Shown here one piece after another: positions 1-7,673 of a DNA stretch of 11,695 nucleotides (its first letter is position 1; every line of letters begins with the position of its first letter). Made by a program: the position numbers and the translations under genes. The stretch comes from Paraglomus occultum (lineage: Eukaryota; Glomeromycota; Glomeromycetes; Paraglomerales; Paraglomeraceae): NCBI GenBank assembly GCA_910592205.1, contig CAJVPJ010001180.1, forward strand, positions 1 to 11,695, given 5' to 3'. The notes under the pieces are model-generated. The model was given only the letters and a program-made list of their open reading frames with translations. It ran no database searches and was not told the DNA's origin.

Positions 1-657
1 ACTCACTCCTTGGTTGTCCAGCACTCTATAATTGGTTCGAATGTAATTTGCGCAAGTTGACGGTGATAAAGAGAGGGACAGAATGAAACCGCAAACACCC
101 CCATTTCAACATTGTTTTTGAACCCAACTACGTCATTTGATTTATTCATTTGCGCCCTCTCCTGCATATGTTTGCCTGTCACTTCACTTTACACGGGTAA
201 TATTACTTTGAAGACTAGAACATATACGGAAACGTATAACAGTAATTGTAGTCGACCAATCGATAAACCAGGCGACGTAGACCTATGCATCGGCTGGATC
301 AAATAACGTTTCCTATGTGACACGTTTCCGAACGTAATATATATAAAAGCTATGCGGAATACACGCAACAAATTTATTATGTACGTCGATGCACGTTTAT
401 AATAACAAAGTAATTTGGACTTGTTAAAAATCGTGGTAACATTTTTTGATAGCAATGGCTTTTTGTTTTTTTTTTACGATCATTCGAATTCGATCGTATT
501 ACAGCCCCGCATGAGCATGCACAAAACATATGTGCCATGTCCAAAGAAACGACTCGCTAAAACATGGTCGTTCGGTAGACCAGGAAAAACGGCCATAGAG
601 TTATAACGAGAATACGCGCAAGTAAAAACATATTGTGCAAAATGCATAATAAACATG
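1..657. other. AT-rich stretch without a supportable gene
   Basis: Short ORFs occur on both strands but none resembles a known family. A TATA-like ATATATATAAAAG lies near 337-350, with no convincing ORF behind it. The interval about 480-606 is less AT-rich than its flanks and is open in one plus-strand frame (a Lys/Arg-rich tail ending at 606). It could be a terminal exon of an unrecognised gene, but I see no matching splice acceptor or homology and do not call it. Confidence 0.5.
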
Positions 658-739
658 TACCGTGTCTTGGGGATTTTTGCAAATAACGCAATAAACATAA
701 GCAGCAAATACCGTGTCTTGGGAATTTTTGCAAATAACG
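658..739. repeat. Direct (tandem) duplication, ~51-bp period
   Basis: A 31-bp unit starting TACCGTGTCTTGG and ending TTTTTGCAAATAACG occurs at 658-688 and again at 709-739, with one G/A difference. The sequence before each copy is also similar (GCA..ATAAACAT), so this is probably a local tandem duplication of about 51 bp. On the minus strand it appears as a repeated LFAKIPKTRY peptide, which is a translation artefact of the duplication and not evidence of a gene. Confidence 0.8.
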
Positions 740-2205
740 TTTTGAAATACTTTACAGCAAACTGCAGCAACCTTACTGATCGAAAGAAACTCTCTTTATT
801 CCGGCCTTGGTTATTTCAATTATAGAATGTTTATTATTGCTAGCAAATTTTATAGACGAATTGCTAGAATCAAGTTAGCACATAAATTTTTGATATCGCA
901 CATTTATTGCGCTACATGACCTTCTATGGAGGAGGGGAAAACACTATCGTACGGCATAATAATTTTACTTTAAAAGTTTAGAAAAAAGACCAACGCAACA
1001 TTTTACGAATTGTTAATTTAATTGCGCAAATAATTTGTGCATTAATGAAACATAATTAATAGTCTGCCGATTACTGGATTTGTTAATTTCTTGTAACGTA
1101 AAAACACGTTCTACCCTTAAATTTTACCCTGCATGATGACGCGCCAGAAACTTGATTTTCTAATGCATAACATTATATAAGTAGCACTTAAAAAGGCACT
1201 AATCTTAACTAGCTACATTACTATTTTAAGAGAAAAATAATAAAAACGTTTAATGAATGTACCCAAACTAGGACTAACAAAGTCATTAATAGTTTTGTAA
1301 ACCAGTTATACCCTCGACGCTAACCGATACAAGATTTACTACAAGATTTTTTCCAAATTACAGACTCTCAGGCAAAACTTCATGCTAAATATTTTTGCTG
1401 TTATGGGCCTTTACCTTGTGATAGTTCTTATTCTACCTAGGAAATTATTACAGGACATATCTGCTTTTTAATTACTTGACAGAATTTGATGCTTGAGAGA
1501 TTGCGCCAACACAACATTGTGGAAGAAAGTAATTTTTGAAGTTTAAAATACAGTCTAATAATTTTGTAGCTTTGTATTCAGAAATCTGCACAAGTGTTTA
1601 GTTCTTGAACAGTGAATTTAAATCGGAAGCCTGCTTCTGACCGATTGATTTAAAATGTTGAGTAAATAGTTAAGCTTCTAGCACTGCGAGCTGAACTCTA
1701 GTTGTGACAACTTTTTCCAAACTGTCGTTAACTTAAACAAGCATATCGGTGGTATGACTACTCGAGAAAATGTTTCAAAGACACTTGAAACTAACACGAA
1801 AATAAAGACAGCTCTGCCACTCCAACGGTTACCGCACGGACTCACGTTTTCTATTAGACAGAGCAATTGTAAGAAAAATTTGTAGACATATCTAAATAAT
1901 AGATTATTTACTGTGAAAACATGAGAGACATTTTTATACCAAATTTTATAATGCCAAAAGATTCTGACAAAAAATAATCCCTAATATGAAAAACACTCAA
2001 AAGCAACAAAAAACAGTTAGAGCAATGAAATAAAAGATTTACAATATTTAGCCATGGTGAATGGCTTTGCAACGACTTTTTAAGTAATCAAGTAATAACT
2101 CATGTCATACTTTGCTTCCAGTAATGTGTTAATAATTCATTACCTCGAGCAATTGTCTTTGCCAAGCTCTTAAATGTCGATACCACTGCCTATTATCAAA
2201 GCACT
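740..2205. other. AT-rich intergenic region, nothing recognised
   Basis: About 1.4 kb with frequent stops in all six frames. The longest open stretch (1678-1866, minus strand, 62 codons) shows no motif or protein-like composition that I recognise. I saw no tRNA or rRNA, no clear inverted-repeat ends and no low-copy repeat shared with the rest of the window. Confidence 0.5.
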
Positions 2206-2787
2206 TTAAGTATTTGAATTAGCGTTGGTTTCAGGTTTAGAAACTTGAGAAGGACTTTTATTTGGAATAAATTTCGGCGTTTGATTATTCCCAACACTTT
2301 TTTCCTGAAAACTATCCAAGTCAAAATCTCCTCGCTTGCCTACATTTAAAAACCTTAAACAACTGAGGTCGCCTTCGCTCTTGGGTAAGTCTGAAATGTT
2401 AAATCTTCTAACTTTCATGGTAAAAGTTTTTCCCATGCTCTTGGACAACATAGGATGGTTATATAGTCGCGTTTCTTCTAGTCCTGTCATGTCTGGGTGT
2501 CTCGTTTGGCCGGGAACAAGATGATGAAAGCCAAAAATTAACTTGGTAATCGGTGGTAACCCCTCTACTTCTAAATCTAATGGCTCAATTGCTAATTCAT
2601 GGGAATAATCTTCCTTGACTTTACTTTCACTAATGACTTTAAATGTAATTTGGTCGAATCTTTCTTTTGCTCCGATTCCTTTTTTTGAAAGGCTTTCACT
2701 GCTCCCATTTTTTTCCGCTTCATTTTGGGAGGTTTTTAGAATTCGGATGCAAAGTATTACGAGCCTTAACAAAGAACGTCGAAACAT
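2206..2787 (-). CDS. Hypothetical 193-aa protein with hydrophobic N-terminus
   Basis: This is an unbroken minus-strand ORF of 193 codons, long for such AT-rich DNA. The ATG at 2787-2785 is the first after an in-frame TAG, so the start is well limited; TAA is at 2208-2206. Residues 1-17 (MFRRSLLRLVILCIRIL) form a basic then hydrophobic segment that could be a signal peptide or membrane anchor. The rest is hydrophilic and rich in Ser, Lys and Glu, with a more ordered-looking middle (about residues 70-150) and a polar Asn/Ser/Thr/Pro tail. I recognise no domain. The start codon lies some 10 bp from the palindromic relic at 2798-2856, so its 5' region is transposon-derived. It may be a lineage-specific secreted protein or a chance/relic ORF; expression is unknown. 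Confidence 0.4.
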   Translation of the reverse strand: MFRRSLLRLVILCIRILKTSQNEAEKNGSSESLSKKGIGAKERFDQITFKVISESKVKEDYSHELAIEPLDLEVEGLPPITKLIFGFHHLVPGQTRHPDMTGLEETRLYNHPMLSKSMGKTFTMKVRRFNISDLPKSEGDLSCLRFLNVGKRGDFDLDSFQEKSVGNNQTPKFIPNKSPSQVSKPETNANSNT

Positions 2788-2797
2788 CACGTGCTAT

Positions 2798-2856
2798 TAG
2801 TATATCCCCACTTTGGGACCCAAGGATTTTGGGGATATATCTGAGGTTGGGATATA
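2798..2856. repeat. Nested-palindrome relic of a Tc1/mariner-like MITE end
   Basis: TATATCCCCA at 2801-2810 pairs with GGGGATATAT at 2831-2840. The loop holds an inner palindrome TTGGGACCCAA. About 45-50 bp match the reverse complement of 11064-11121, the right end of the element at 10603-11136, with few differences, including the TCTGAGGT and GGGATATA continuation. The outermost CAGT end seen at the other copy is not preserved here, so this is a truncated or decayed end in opposite orientation. Confidence 0.75.
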
Positions 2857-3220
2857 CAGACGTTGCAAAATTCTTTGAAGTATTGGCGAAAGTGGCAGCG
2901 ATTAGACATCAAATGATATACCCAACTTACAAGTTCTCGCCAAAGAAGACTTCGCCAAAGGAAAGAGAATGGTATAGCATTTTAATAAATAATATCATGC
3001 AATGTTATTGGTTAATAAATTCTATTAGTGACGTCCGGCGTTTTGGCATTTCTACTGCTTCATCTAAGCGCTTAATTATATTGCGGATATAATGTACAGT
3101 GTAATAGTAATTAAATAAACTATAATTTAGTTTACATTGTCGTTACAAAAAAAAGGAAAGTCAAAGAATTATGATATACTCCCGGGCAAAAGTCTGTGCC
3201 CCAAAATATTTAATATAGAC
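2857..3220. other. Intergenic stretch, no gene supported
   Basis: A plus-strand frame stays open from 2667 to 3092, but it runs through the palindromic relic and opposite the better ORF at 2206-2787, so I do not call it. A small duplication (CGCCAAAG twice within 2938-2959) is visible. The rest is AT-rich with no recognisable signal. Confidence 0.4.
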
Positions 3221-3450
3221 TAGGCCTGTTCAATCCTGTTCCGTTCCGTTCTGTTCCGATCGACGGCAAAATTGTATCAACCAATCAAAAATCCGCGAAA
3301 ATTGAGGATAAATTTCGCGTTTCCACGTTTCGTCGTTTTTCTTTTCACTCCAATTTGTTGTTTCCATTCGTTTCCGTCATGTGATTTTTAATCCGCCAAT
3401 CAGGGATCGGCACAAATTGGAACGGAACGGAACAGAATTGAATAGGCCTA
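3221..3450. mobile_element. MITE, 230 bp, with ~28-bp terminal inverted repeats
   Basis: The left end TAGGCCTGTTCAATCCTGTT (3221-3240) is mirrored by the right end, whose reverse complement reads TAGGCCTATTCAATTCTGTT (3450-3431). Both continue CCGTTCCGTTC, giving about 31 bp of inverted repeat with two or three differences. TA bounds each end, consistent with a TA target-site duplication and a Tc1/mariner-type superfamily, although the superfamily is an inference. There is no coding capacity, so the element is non-autonomous. A GATCGGCA/GATCGACG sub-repeat lies just inside the ends. Confidence 0.85.
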
Positions 3451-3618
3451 CTGATTCATGAACGCGATTTACTATGAGAACCCATTATAACAATATAAAA
3501 TTCTTGTAAAGCGATTCCATTACTGTATACTTTGTGACTATTGCTATGTAAGTACACGTCATAAATACTCTGACCCTTCCTATGTGTCACACTCCACTGC
3601 TGTGGCTGGAGAGATCAT

Positions 3619-3634
3619 CACATATTAATATGTG
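3619..3634. repeat. Perfect 16-bp palindrome
   Basis: CACATATTAATATGTG is self-complementary over all 16 bases. It lies between two MITEs and upstream of no called gene. In AT-rich DNA one such site per 12 kb is not far from chance, so a function is not claimed. Confidence 0.6.
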
Positions 3635-3659
3635 GCGCGCGTGAGGTATTTTGAACCGG

Positions 3660-4047
3660 TACAGGTAAAAGTTGTCCCTAGAAAAAACTGGCCCTAAGAA
3701 AAAAAAATTAGCCGAGGCCGGAAGTGAGGCTAGCATTCTTCAGTTTCTAGAACCTTTTTTAGCTGACCCTAGTAATCCTAGCTGACCTAGTAAAATCTCC
3801 AAATTTTTTACTTTTTATTTTTTTTATCTATTATACATGTATACGTATTATCTACTATATACACTAAATACCATGAAGTAATGATTTTTTCCTATAATCT
3901 TATTTTTTTCCCCCCTAAAATACTATTATTAGTACTAGTGATACTAGGGGCAAGGATAAAAGAAATCAAACAGCTCCAAAAAGCTAAAAAGTCGATCCTA
4001 GTAGTGTCCCTAATAAAATTTTGACTAGGGTCAACTAGGATAAAGTA
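3660..4047. mobile_element. Probable CTAG-rich MITE with imperfect inverted ends
   Basis: The left end at 3660 begins TAC and reaches AGTTGTCCCTAG at 3669-3680. The reverse complement of the right end begins TAC (4047-4045) and reaches AGTTGACCCTAG. CCTAG/CTAGG words recur throughout (about 3677, 3768, 3777, 3786, 3943, 3996, 4024, 4035), and CCTAGCTGACC near 3777 is an inverted copy of GGTCAACTAGG near 4029. The centre is extremely A/T-rich and has no ORF. The outer boundaries are uncertain because the first ~10 bp of the two ends differ. Confidence 0.55.
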
Positions 4048-4153
4048 TTAAGTATGTCGTTATATTTGATATAACAATATAAGCAAATTAATTTTTAACG
4101 GCATTCTTAATAGCAATATATTATGTTTATATTACGTAATAATTGCTCGAATA

Positions 4154-4769
4154 TTGGCTCGAACCGCTAGTCGCGACAACTTTTGTAGACAAGCCTTAAC
4201 TTGCAATTAATAGACAATAAGACAGTATGTTATAAAAGTTTCTGCGTTATAGTATTAGCCTACAAACAAAGACTCCAAATTAAGAACAAGTTTTAAATGA
4301 CGAACAAATTACCCCGAACAGTTAAATCAACAACTAATTTTGTATCATTCATGACTGAACATTCAAAAAAAGCAACATTTTCATATGAATGACAGGCAAC
4401 ATATCACGTGAAAACACACAATCACCAATAGATGCGTATCAAAAAAAGAACCAACTTTACGAGAATGCACATTCCGTGGTAACTGTTGGGGGAAATGGGA
4501 CGACATTCAAAACAAAGAAGACATTTAATTCGTTTGAAGGTTACAACAGAGGCGTTGGATCTAATTTCTTTAAAGTAAATTCGTGGTTGTGCGCAAAAGT
4601 CCTTCCGTATATGGATGCCTATAGAAAAGGGCAAGCAAGCTGAACATGCACTTAGATGGTATAAGCTACATCGCGTTATTCCTTTCAGCAATTGTAATAA
4701 ATTTATTATATTACTTGTAAATTTGGCAACGTTTTCTCAAATTTGTCGCGACTAAGCGGTCCGAGTCAA
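4154..4769. mobile_element. Non-autonomous TA-flanked element, 616 bp
   Basis: The left end TTGGCTCGAACCGCT plus AGTCGCGACAA (4154-4179) matches the reverse complement of the right end, TTGACTCGGACCGCTT plus AGTCGCGACAA (4769-4743), with two substitutions and one gap. TA lies outside both ends (4152-4153 and 4770-4771). The palindrome GTCGCGAC sits in both ends and may be a transposase site; that is inference. The interior contains a TATA-like TTATAAAAG near 4231 and the small ORF at 4389-4643, neither resembling a transposase. Confidence 0.7.
4389..4643 (+). CDS. Small ORF inside the 4154-4769 element, doubtful
   Basis: 84 codons from ATG to TGA, lying wholly inside an inverted-repeat element. 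The peptide is Asn/Lys/Gly-rich, with no domain I recognise and no transposase DDE motif. A 31-codon ORF (4297-4392) in another frame overlaps its start by ATGA, and a TATA-like box lies near 4231. In-frame stops on both sides rule out a simple single frameshift joining the two. It could be a decayed exon captured by the element, or chance. Confidence 0.2.
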   Translation: MTGNISRENTQSPIDAYQKKNQLYENAHSVVTVGGNGTTFKTKKTFNSFEGYNRGVGSNFFKVNSWLCAKVLPYMDAYRKGQAS

Positions 4770-4838
4770 TAGAAAGTTGAAATTTTCACGTGTCATGCTG
4801 GGGGTCACATGGTCATTTACGCAAAAAAAAATCATTGT

Positions 4839-4847
4839 TATATAAAG
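4839..4847 (+). promoter_or_regulatory. TATA-like box upstream of the 4948-5483 relic
   Basis: TATATAAAG lies about 110 bp before the first open exon of the broken gene downstream and 70 bp after the end of the 4154-4769 element. The position suits a core promoter, but TATA-like words are common in this AT-rich DNA. Confidence 0.3.
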
Positions 4848-4947
4848 TAGCTGATAAATCTGCAAAAAGCGAAAACGTCAAACCTTTTCCAAAAACTTTG
4901 TCACAAGAGTATCGAGTCTTTGCTTTAACATTAGTGTAGGATTTTAA

Positions 4948-5483
4948 CTGATTTCACATTCACAATTAGTTCAAGAAGCACACGTCGCAATATTTGCGTA
5001 CAAGTGCGGTATAGGTAAGTAAAGCTTGTGGTTAAATGAAAACGAATCACAAAAATTATCTTTACGTTTTTAGAATCGCATAACCTTCCTTTTGCTCTTC
5101 AAGATTCTACTGTCGCCACTATTCTCTTACGTGAATTAAGAACGGATATGCCTGCGCTTGTTTTTCAATGGTAATGGAACAACACAGGGTTTAATGACGT
5201 CCCTGCTACGCCAAACTGTCGAAATGGAATCCCAGGCCGGACAAGAGAGGCTTTCATTGCGAATCTCGTGGCGCGTGGTGCTGTAAATCATGAGGATACC
5301 ATTTTTTCATTTCCAAATGGTGAGGCGATTGGCATATGGGTAGGGCAAATTCATGTATGGGTACGTTTAAGCCCTGTGTTTTGGATTCTTTATAACCCTC
5401 GATTAGCTTGTCACCTTCCTCTTTATTTGCTAAAGGGCTCGCCATCAGACGGGAGTTCCCGATATCTGTCATTCAGTTACTAG
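4948..5483 (+). pseudogene. Broken multi-exon gene of unknown family
   Basis: Two blocks read in one frame when a 59-nt intron (5015-5073, GTAAGT...TTTTTAG, phase 1) is removed. The first block, 4948-5014, ends AIFAYKCGI. The second starts ESHNLPFALQDS and continues ELRTDMPALVFQW up to a TAA at 5172-5174. The same frame continues open after the TAA for about 100 codons (NNTGFNDVPATPNC, then GRTREAFIANLVARG, HEDTIFSFPNGEAIGIW). The protein-like composition on both sides of the TAA, in one frame, suggests a nonsense mutation in an older gene. No ATG precedes the first block, so the 5' end is missing or in an unseen exon. A GTACGT at 5361 (phase 0) may start another intron. I do not recognise the family. 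The alternative is a real short gene using the TAA as its stop. Confidence 0.45.
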
Positions 5484-5679
5484 AATCATCAAGATAGATA
5501 CAACTTGTCCAGATAATATTGAAGATTTTAGTTATATTTTTCTCAGATAATCGTTAACCAATTCAATTAGAAACTTAAACTCATAATTCTCAAATAATGA
5601 CACAAATGGGGAAAAACTAATTAAGAACTTGGAAGAAAAAAATAAAGAATTCATTATTTTGTTTTATCTTATGATTAAG

Positions 5680-5841
5680 ATGGAAGAAAAGGATTTTCAA
5701 CTTTTAAAAAAAATACTGGCCAAATATCCTTATCGCTTTTATGCTTATGGTTCGCGGGTGAAAGGGACCGCAAGAAAGTTTTCCGATTTAGATTTTGATC
5801 ACTTATCATCTTTCAGTGTCTTGCGTGTAATTAGCATCTAA
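5680..5841 (+). pseudogene. Truncated bacterial-type MNT nucleotidyltransferase
   Basis: The first ~39 residues of the ORF match the N-terminal half of the small minimal-nucleotidyltransferase (MNT, NTP_transf_2) family of bacteria and archaea. There is a helix (EEKDFQLLKKILAKYP), a strand (RFYAYGSR), then the signature GSRVKGTARKFSDLDF at residues 24-39. This holds the GS nucleotide-binding motif and the first two acidic metal ligands (D36, D38). Family members run about 95-110 residues, but here similarity stops right after the D-x-D. The last ~14 residues are unrelated, so the third carboxylate and the C-terminal half are lost. In bacteria MNT is often the antitoxin or modifying partner of a HEPN protein; I see no HEPN gene. 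The ATG at 5680 fits the usual start, and one at 5671 is possible. There is no intron. The fragment sits 60 bp from a transposon end. I infer an old transfer from a bacterium, then breakage. Confidence 0.7.
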
Positions 5842-5902
5842 AATGTGTGTCATTATAAATGTAAAATGTATCTTTTTGGCTTCTTGCATGGCTAGATTTG
5901 TA

Positions 5903-7100
5903 CGTAGGGTGTCTGAAAAGCTTTGGCAATATATTTTTATCTCAATGATCTGTGCATCTATTAAATTAAAGTGAGAATGTGAGGAAAGTTCAAGCCTCGA
6001 TTGATCTAACATAAAAAATTTGATTCAATTTGATTTGATGGTTGTCAAGAAATCTGCTTCATAAAACCGTACCCTAAAACGTATGGAAAATTTCTATGTA
6101 ATAATACTGATGTTACTAAATTTTTGCTAGCTTTATAGCTGAAAAAACGGCCAAATTGCAAAAAAAAATTTATCAAAAGTTGAGGTTGACAAGGAACCCA
6201 ATGCATAGTCTGAACATACAATTTACAGATGGATTGAAGCATTTGAAGATGTGGGATAAGAGCATTAAAAATGGCTCCCACTCATTATTGAAGAGAAAGA
6301 GCAAAAAGATGAGAAAAAGATGCTCAGTGTTACTTAGAGGCTTTGGATACATCTGAACAATGAAAATTAAACAATTGGCACATAAGTTAATTTCTCTCAA
6401 TCGAGTTAGAATTGGAATTAAGTATGATGAAGTTCTGTATTATAACAAAATAAAAGACCTAGAAAATTAAATCCTATAAATGAGGGAGAAATCAGAATTG
6501 ATGCAAAAATCTATTGAGGAATTTGGAAATGAAAGAGAAAGAAGAATAATAAATAATTATAATTACAAAAAAACTAGAAAAAAAAGAAGAAATGTTGAAA
6601 GAGTTTGAATCACAACTTAAAGAACGAGCAAAAAGAACAAAAACAAAATAGAGGAAAAGACTTTAGAAAAAAAATTAGAAAATACTGAACAAGGAGAAAA
6701 TAAAAAAATTAAACTTGAAAAAATTATAAGAACTAATTGCTAAAAATAGAGGCTTCAACAGAATATAAATAGTAATAGATACTTTAATGAGAGAATTACT
6801 TTATATTTATACAATTTTAGAATTGGAAGACTAATGTAGCAAAGACTCCAGATGTGCCTTTTGCACTACTCTTTATAGTGATAAAGACATAGCTGTTTGC
6901 CAAATAAGAACTCGGAGTGAAGAGATTGAAAAAATAATTATGCTTGTGAAAATTGTAAAAAAAAGTTTGAAAATGGGAAGTTACCAAAGTGTGACAGGTG
7001 CCCATATTTGAAGAAATGTGATAATTTATTTTAAAGTTATTATGTACATTTTCGAAAAATAAATATATTGTCGAAACTTTTCAGACACCGTACTACTACG
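5903..7100. mobile_element. Inverted-repeat DNA transposon, ~1.2 kb, decayed
   Basis: GGTGTCTGAAAAG at 5908-5920 is mirrored exactly by CTTTTCAGACACC at 7077-7089. The repeats continue inward (GGCAATATATTTTTAT against the complement of AAATAAATATATTGTC) to about 35 bp with a few mismatches. TACGTA lies just outside both ends, separated on the right by a few extra bases, so the exact termini and TA duplication are ambiguous. GGTGTC-type ends followed by AAAAG are common in Tc1/mariner-like elements. The interior is very A-rich on the plus strand and holds remains of a Lys-rich, coiled-coil-like ORF and the cysteine-rich relic at 6824-7034. No DDE transposase is recognisable. Confidence 0.75.
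6824..7034 (+). pseudogene. Frameshifted cysteine-rich (zinc-binding-like) ORF in the transposon
   Basis: Three frame segments read as one protein tail: WKTNVAKTPD (from 6824), then CAFCTTLYSDKDIAV and RTRSEEIEK (6853-6933), then NNYACENCKKKFENG followed by LPKCDRCPYLKKCDNLF and TAA at 7032-7034. Frame shifts fall near 6850 and in the A run near 6930. The last segment has C-x2-C-x11-C-x2-C-x5-C and the middle one C-x2-C, a spacing typical of small zinc-binding modules. Upstream (about 6130-6820) the plus strand carries further Lys/Glu-rich fragments in changing frames, probably the rest of the same protein. The function is unknown; it is not a recognisable transposase and may be an element-specific DNA-binding protein. 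Confidence 0.5.
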
Positions 7101-7673
7101 TAAATACACATGATTCCCTTACTATTACATTTTTGGTGTATTAGTATATTAATATAGTGTACTAGATGCACTTGCTCACTACCGTCTCCACAAATGACGC
7201 GTAAATCGCAATCAGTCCGTCAAACTTGCGGTGAGCCCTCATAACATAACTCGGTTATTATCTTGCAACAGAAATTGGCCAAGATTACTAACCCAACATT
7301 AAATATTAATATTAATAGTGTCGATCTCGTACATAATACATAATGGTCGTGAAGTATCAAAATGAGAGGATTGTTTCTCTGTAAGAACAAAAGTTGCATG
7401 AGCATAATTGTTTTCAACAACTATATGTTAATATTACTTCTCACGTGTAGCTGTACTGAGATACAAATTTTTATCGACAAAATAGTCATTGGCGACAACG
7501 GGTACGCGTCTGATGACTTAAAGCAATATTCATTCATGAATCGTGATTAAAAACCTTTATTGCCAAACTTGGCAATATTCTACATTAATTGAGGCTTAGC
7601 CAAATCTAGATTTCAAAAATCGCGAATTTAAATATTCAGAAACATCAATTCTACGTCTCGCTCATAATTTGTC
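7101..7673. other. Intergenic region and 5' flank of the LRRC40-like gene
   Basis: No gene is supported here. The plus ORF at 7362-7550 and the minus ORF at 7220-7420 have no recognisable motif. Two ACGCGT words (about 7197 and 7504) and one CACGTG (about 7443) occur at near-chance frequency. The 3' part should hold the promoter and 5' UTR of the gene starting at 7674, but no clear TATA box is placed. Confidence 0.4.
7558..7577. promoter_or_regulatory. Perfect 9-bp inverted repeat ~100 bp upstream of LRRC40-like start
   Basis: TATTGCCAA and TTGGCAATA are perfect inverted arms separated by AC. The TGCCAA/TTGGCA halves resemble a dimeric transcription-factor site, and the location, about 97 bp before the ATG, suits a regulatory element. 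The identity of any factor is not known. Confidence 0.35.

Noticed and set aside
480-770. 96-codon minus-strand ORF with repeated LFAKIPKTRY
   Set aside because: The repeat comes from the 51-bp DNA duplication, and the rest has no family resemblance.
2667-3092. 141-codon plus-strand ORF
   Set aside because: It begins without an ATG, runs antisense to the better ORF at 2206-2787 and straight through the palindromic relic. Its two halves look unrelated.
4147-4172. GGTTCGAG-like T-loop on the minus strand, possible tRNA
   Set aside because: The flanking bases do not form a T stem and no acceptor, D or anticodon arms are present; it is part of a transposon end.
4297-4643. Joining ORFs 4297-4392 and 4389-4643 as one frameshifted HMG-box-like gene
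   Set aside because: TGA at 4386-4388 closes the second frame just upstream, so a single shift cannot join them, and no HMG-box pattern is present.
5254-5472. Minus-strand 72-codon ORF
   Set aside because: The opposite strand reads as a more coherent protein that also joins to an upstream exon; this one is probably its shadow.
2788-7448. Four CACGTG words (about 2788, 4406, 4790, 7443) as a shared regulatory site
   Set aside because: About three are expected by chance in a window this size, and they have no common position relative to genes.
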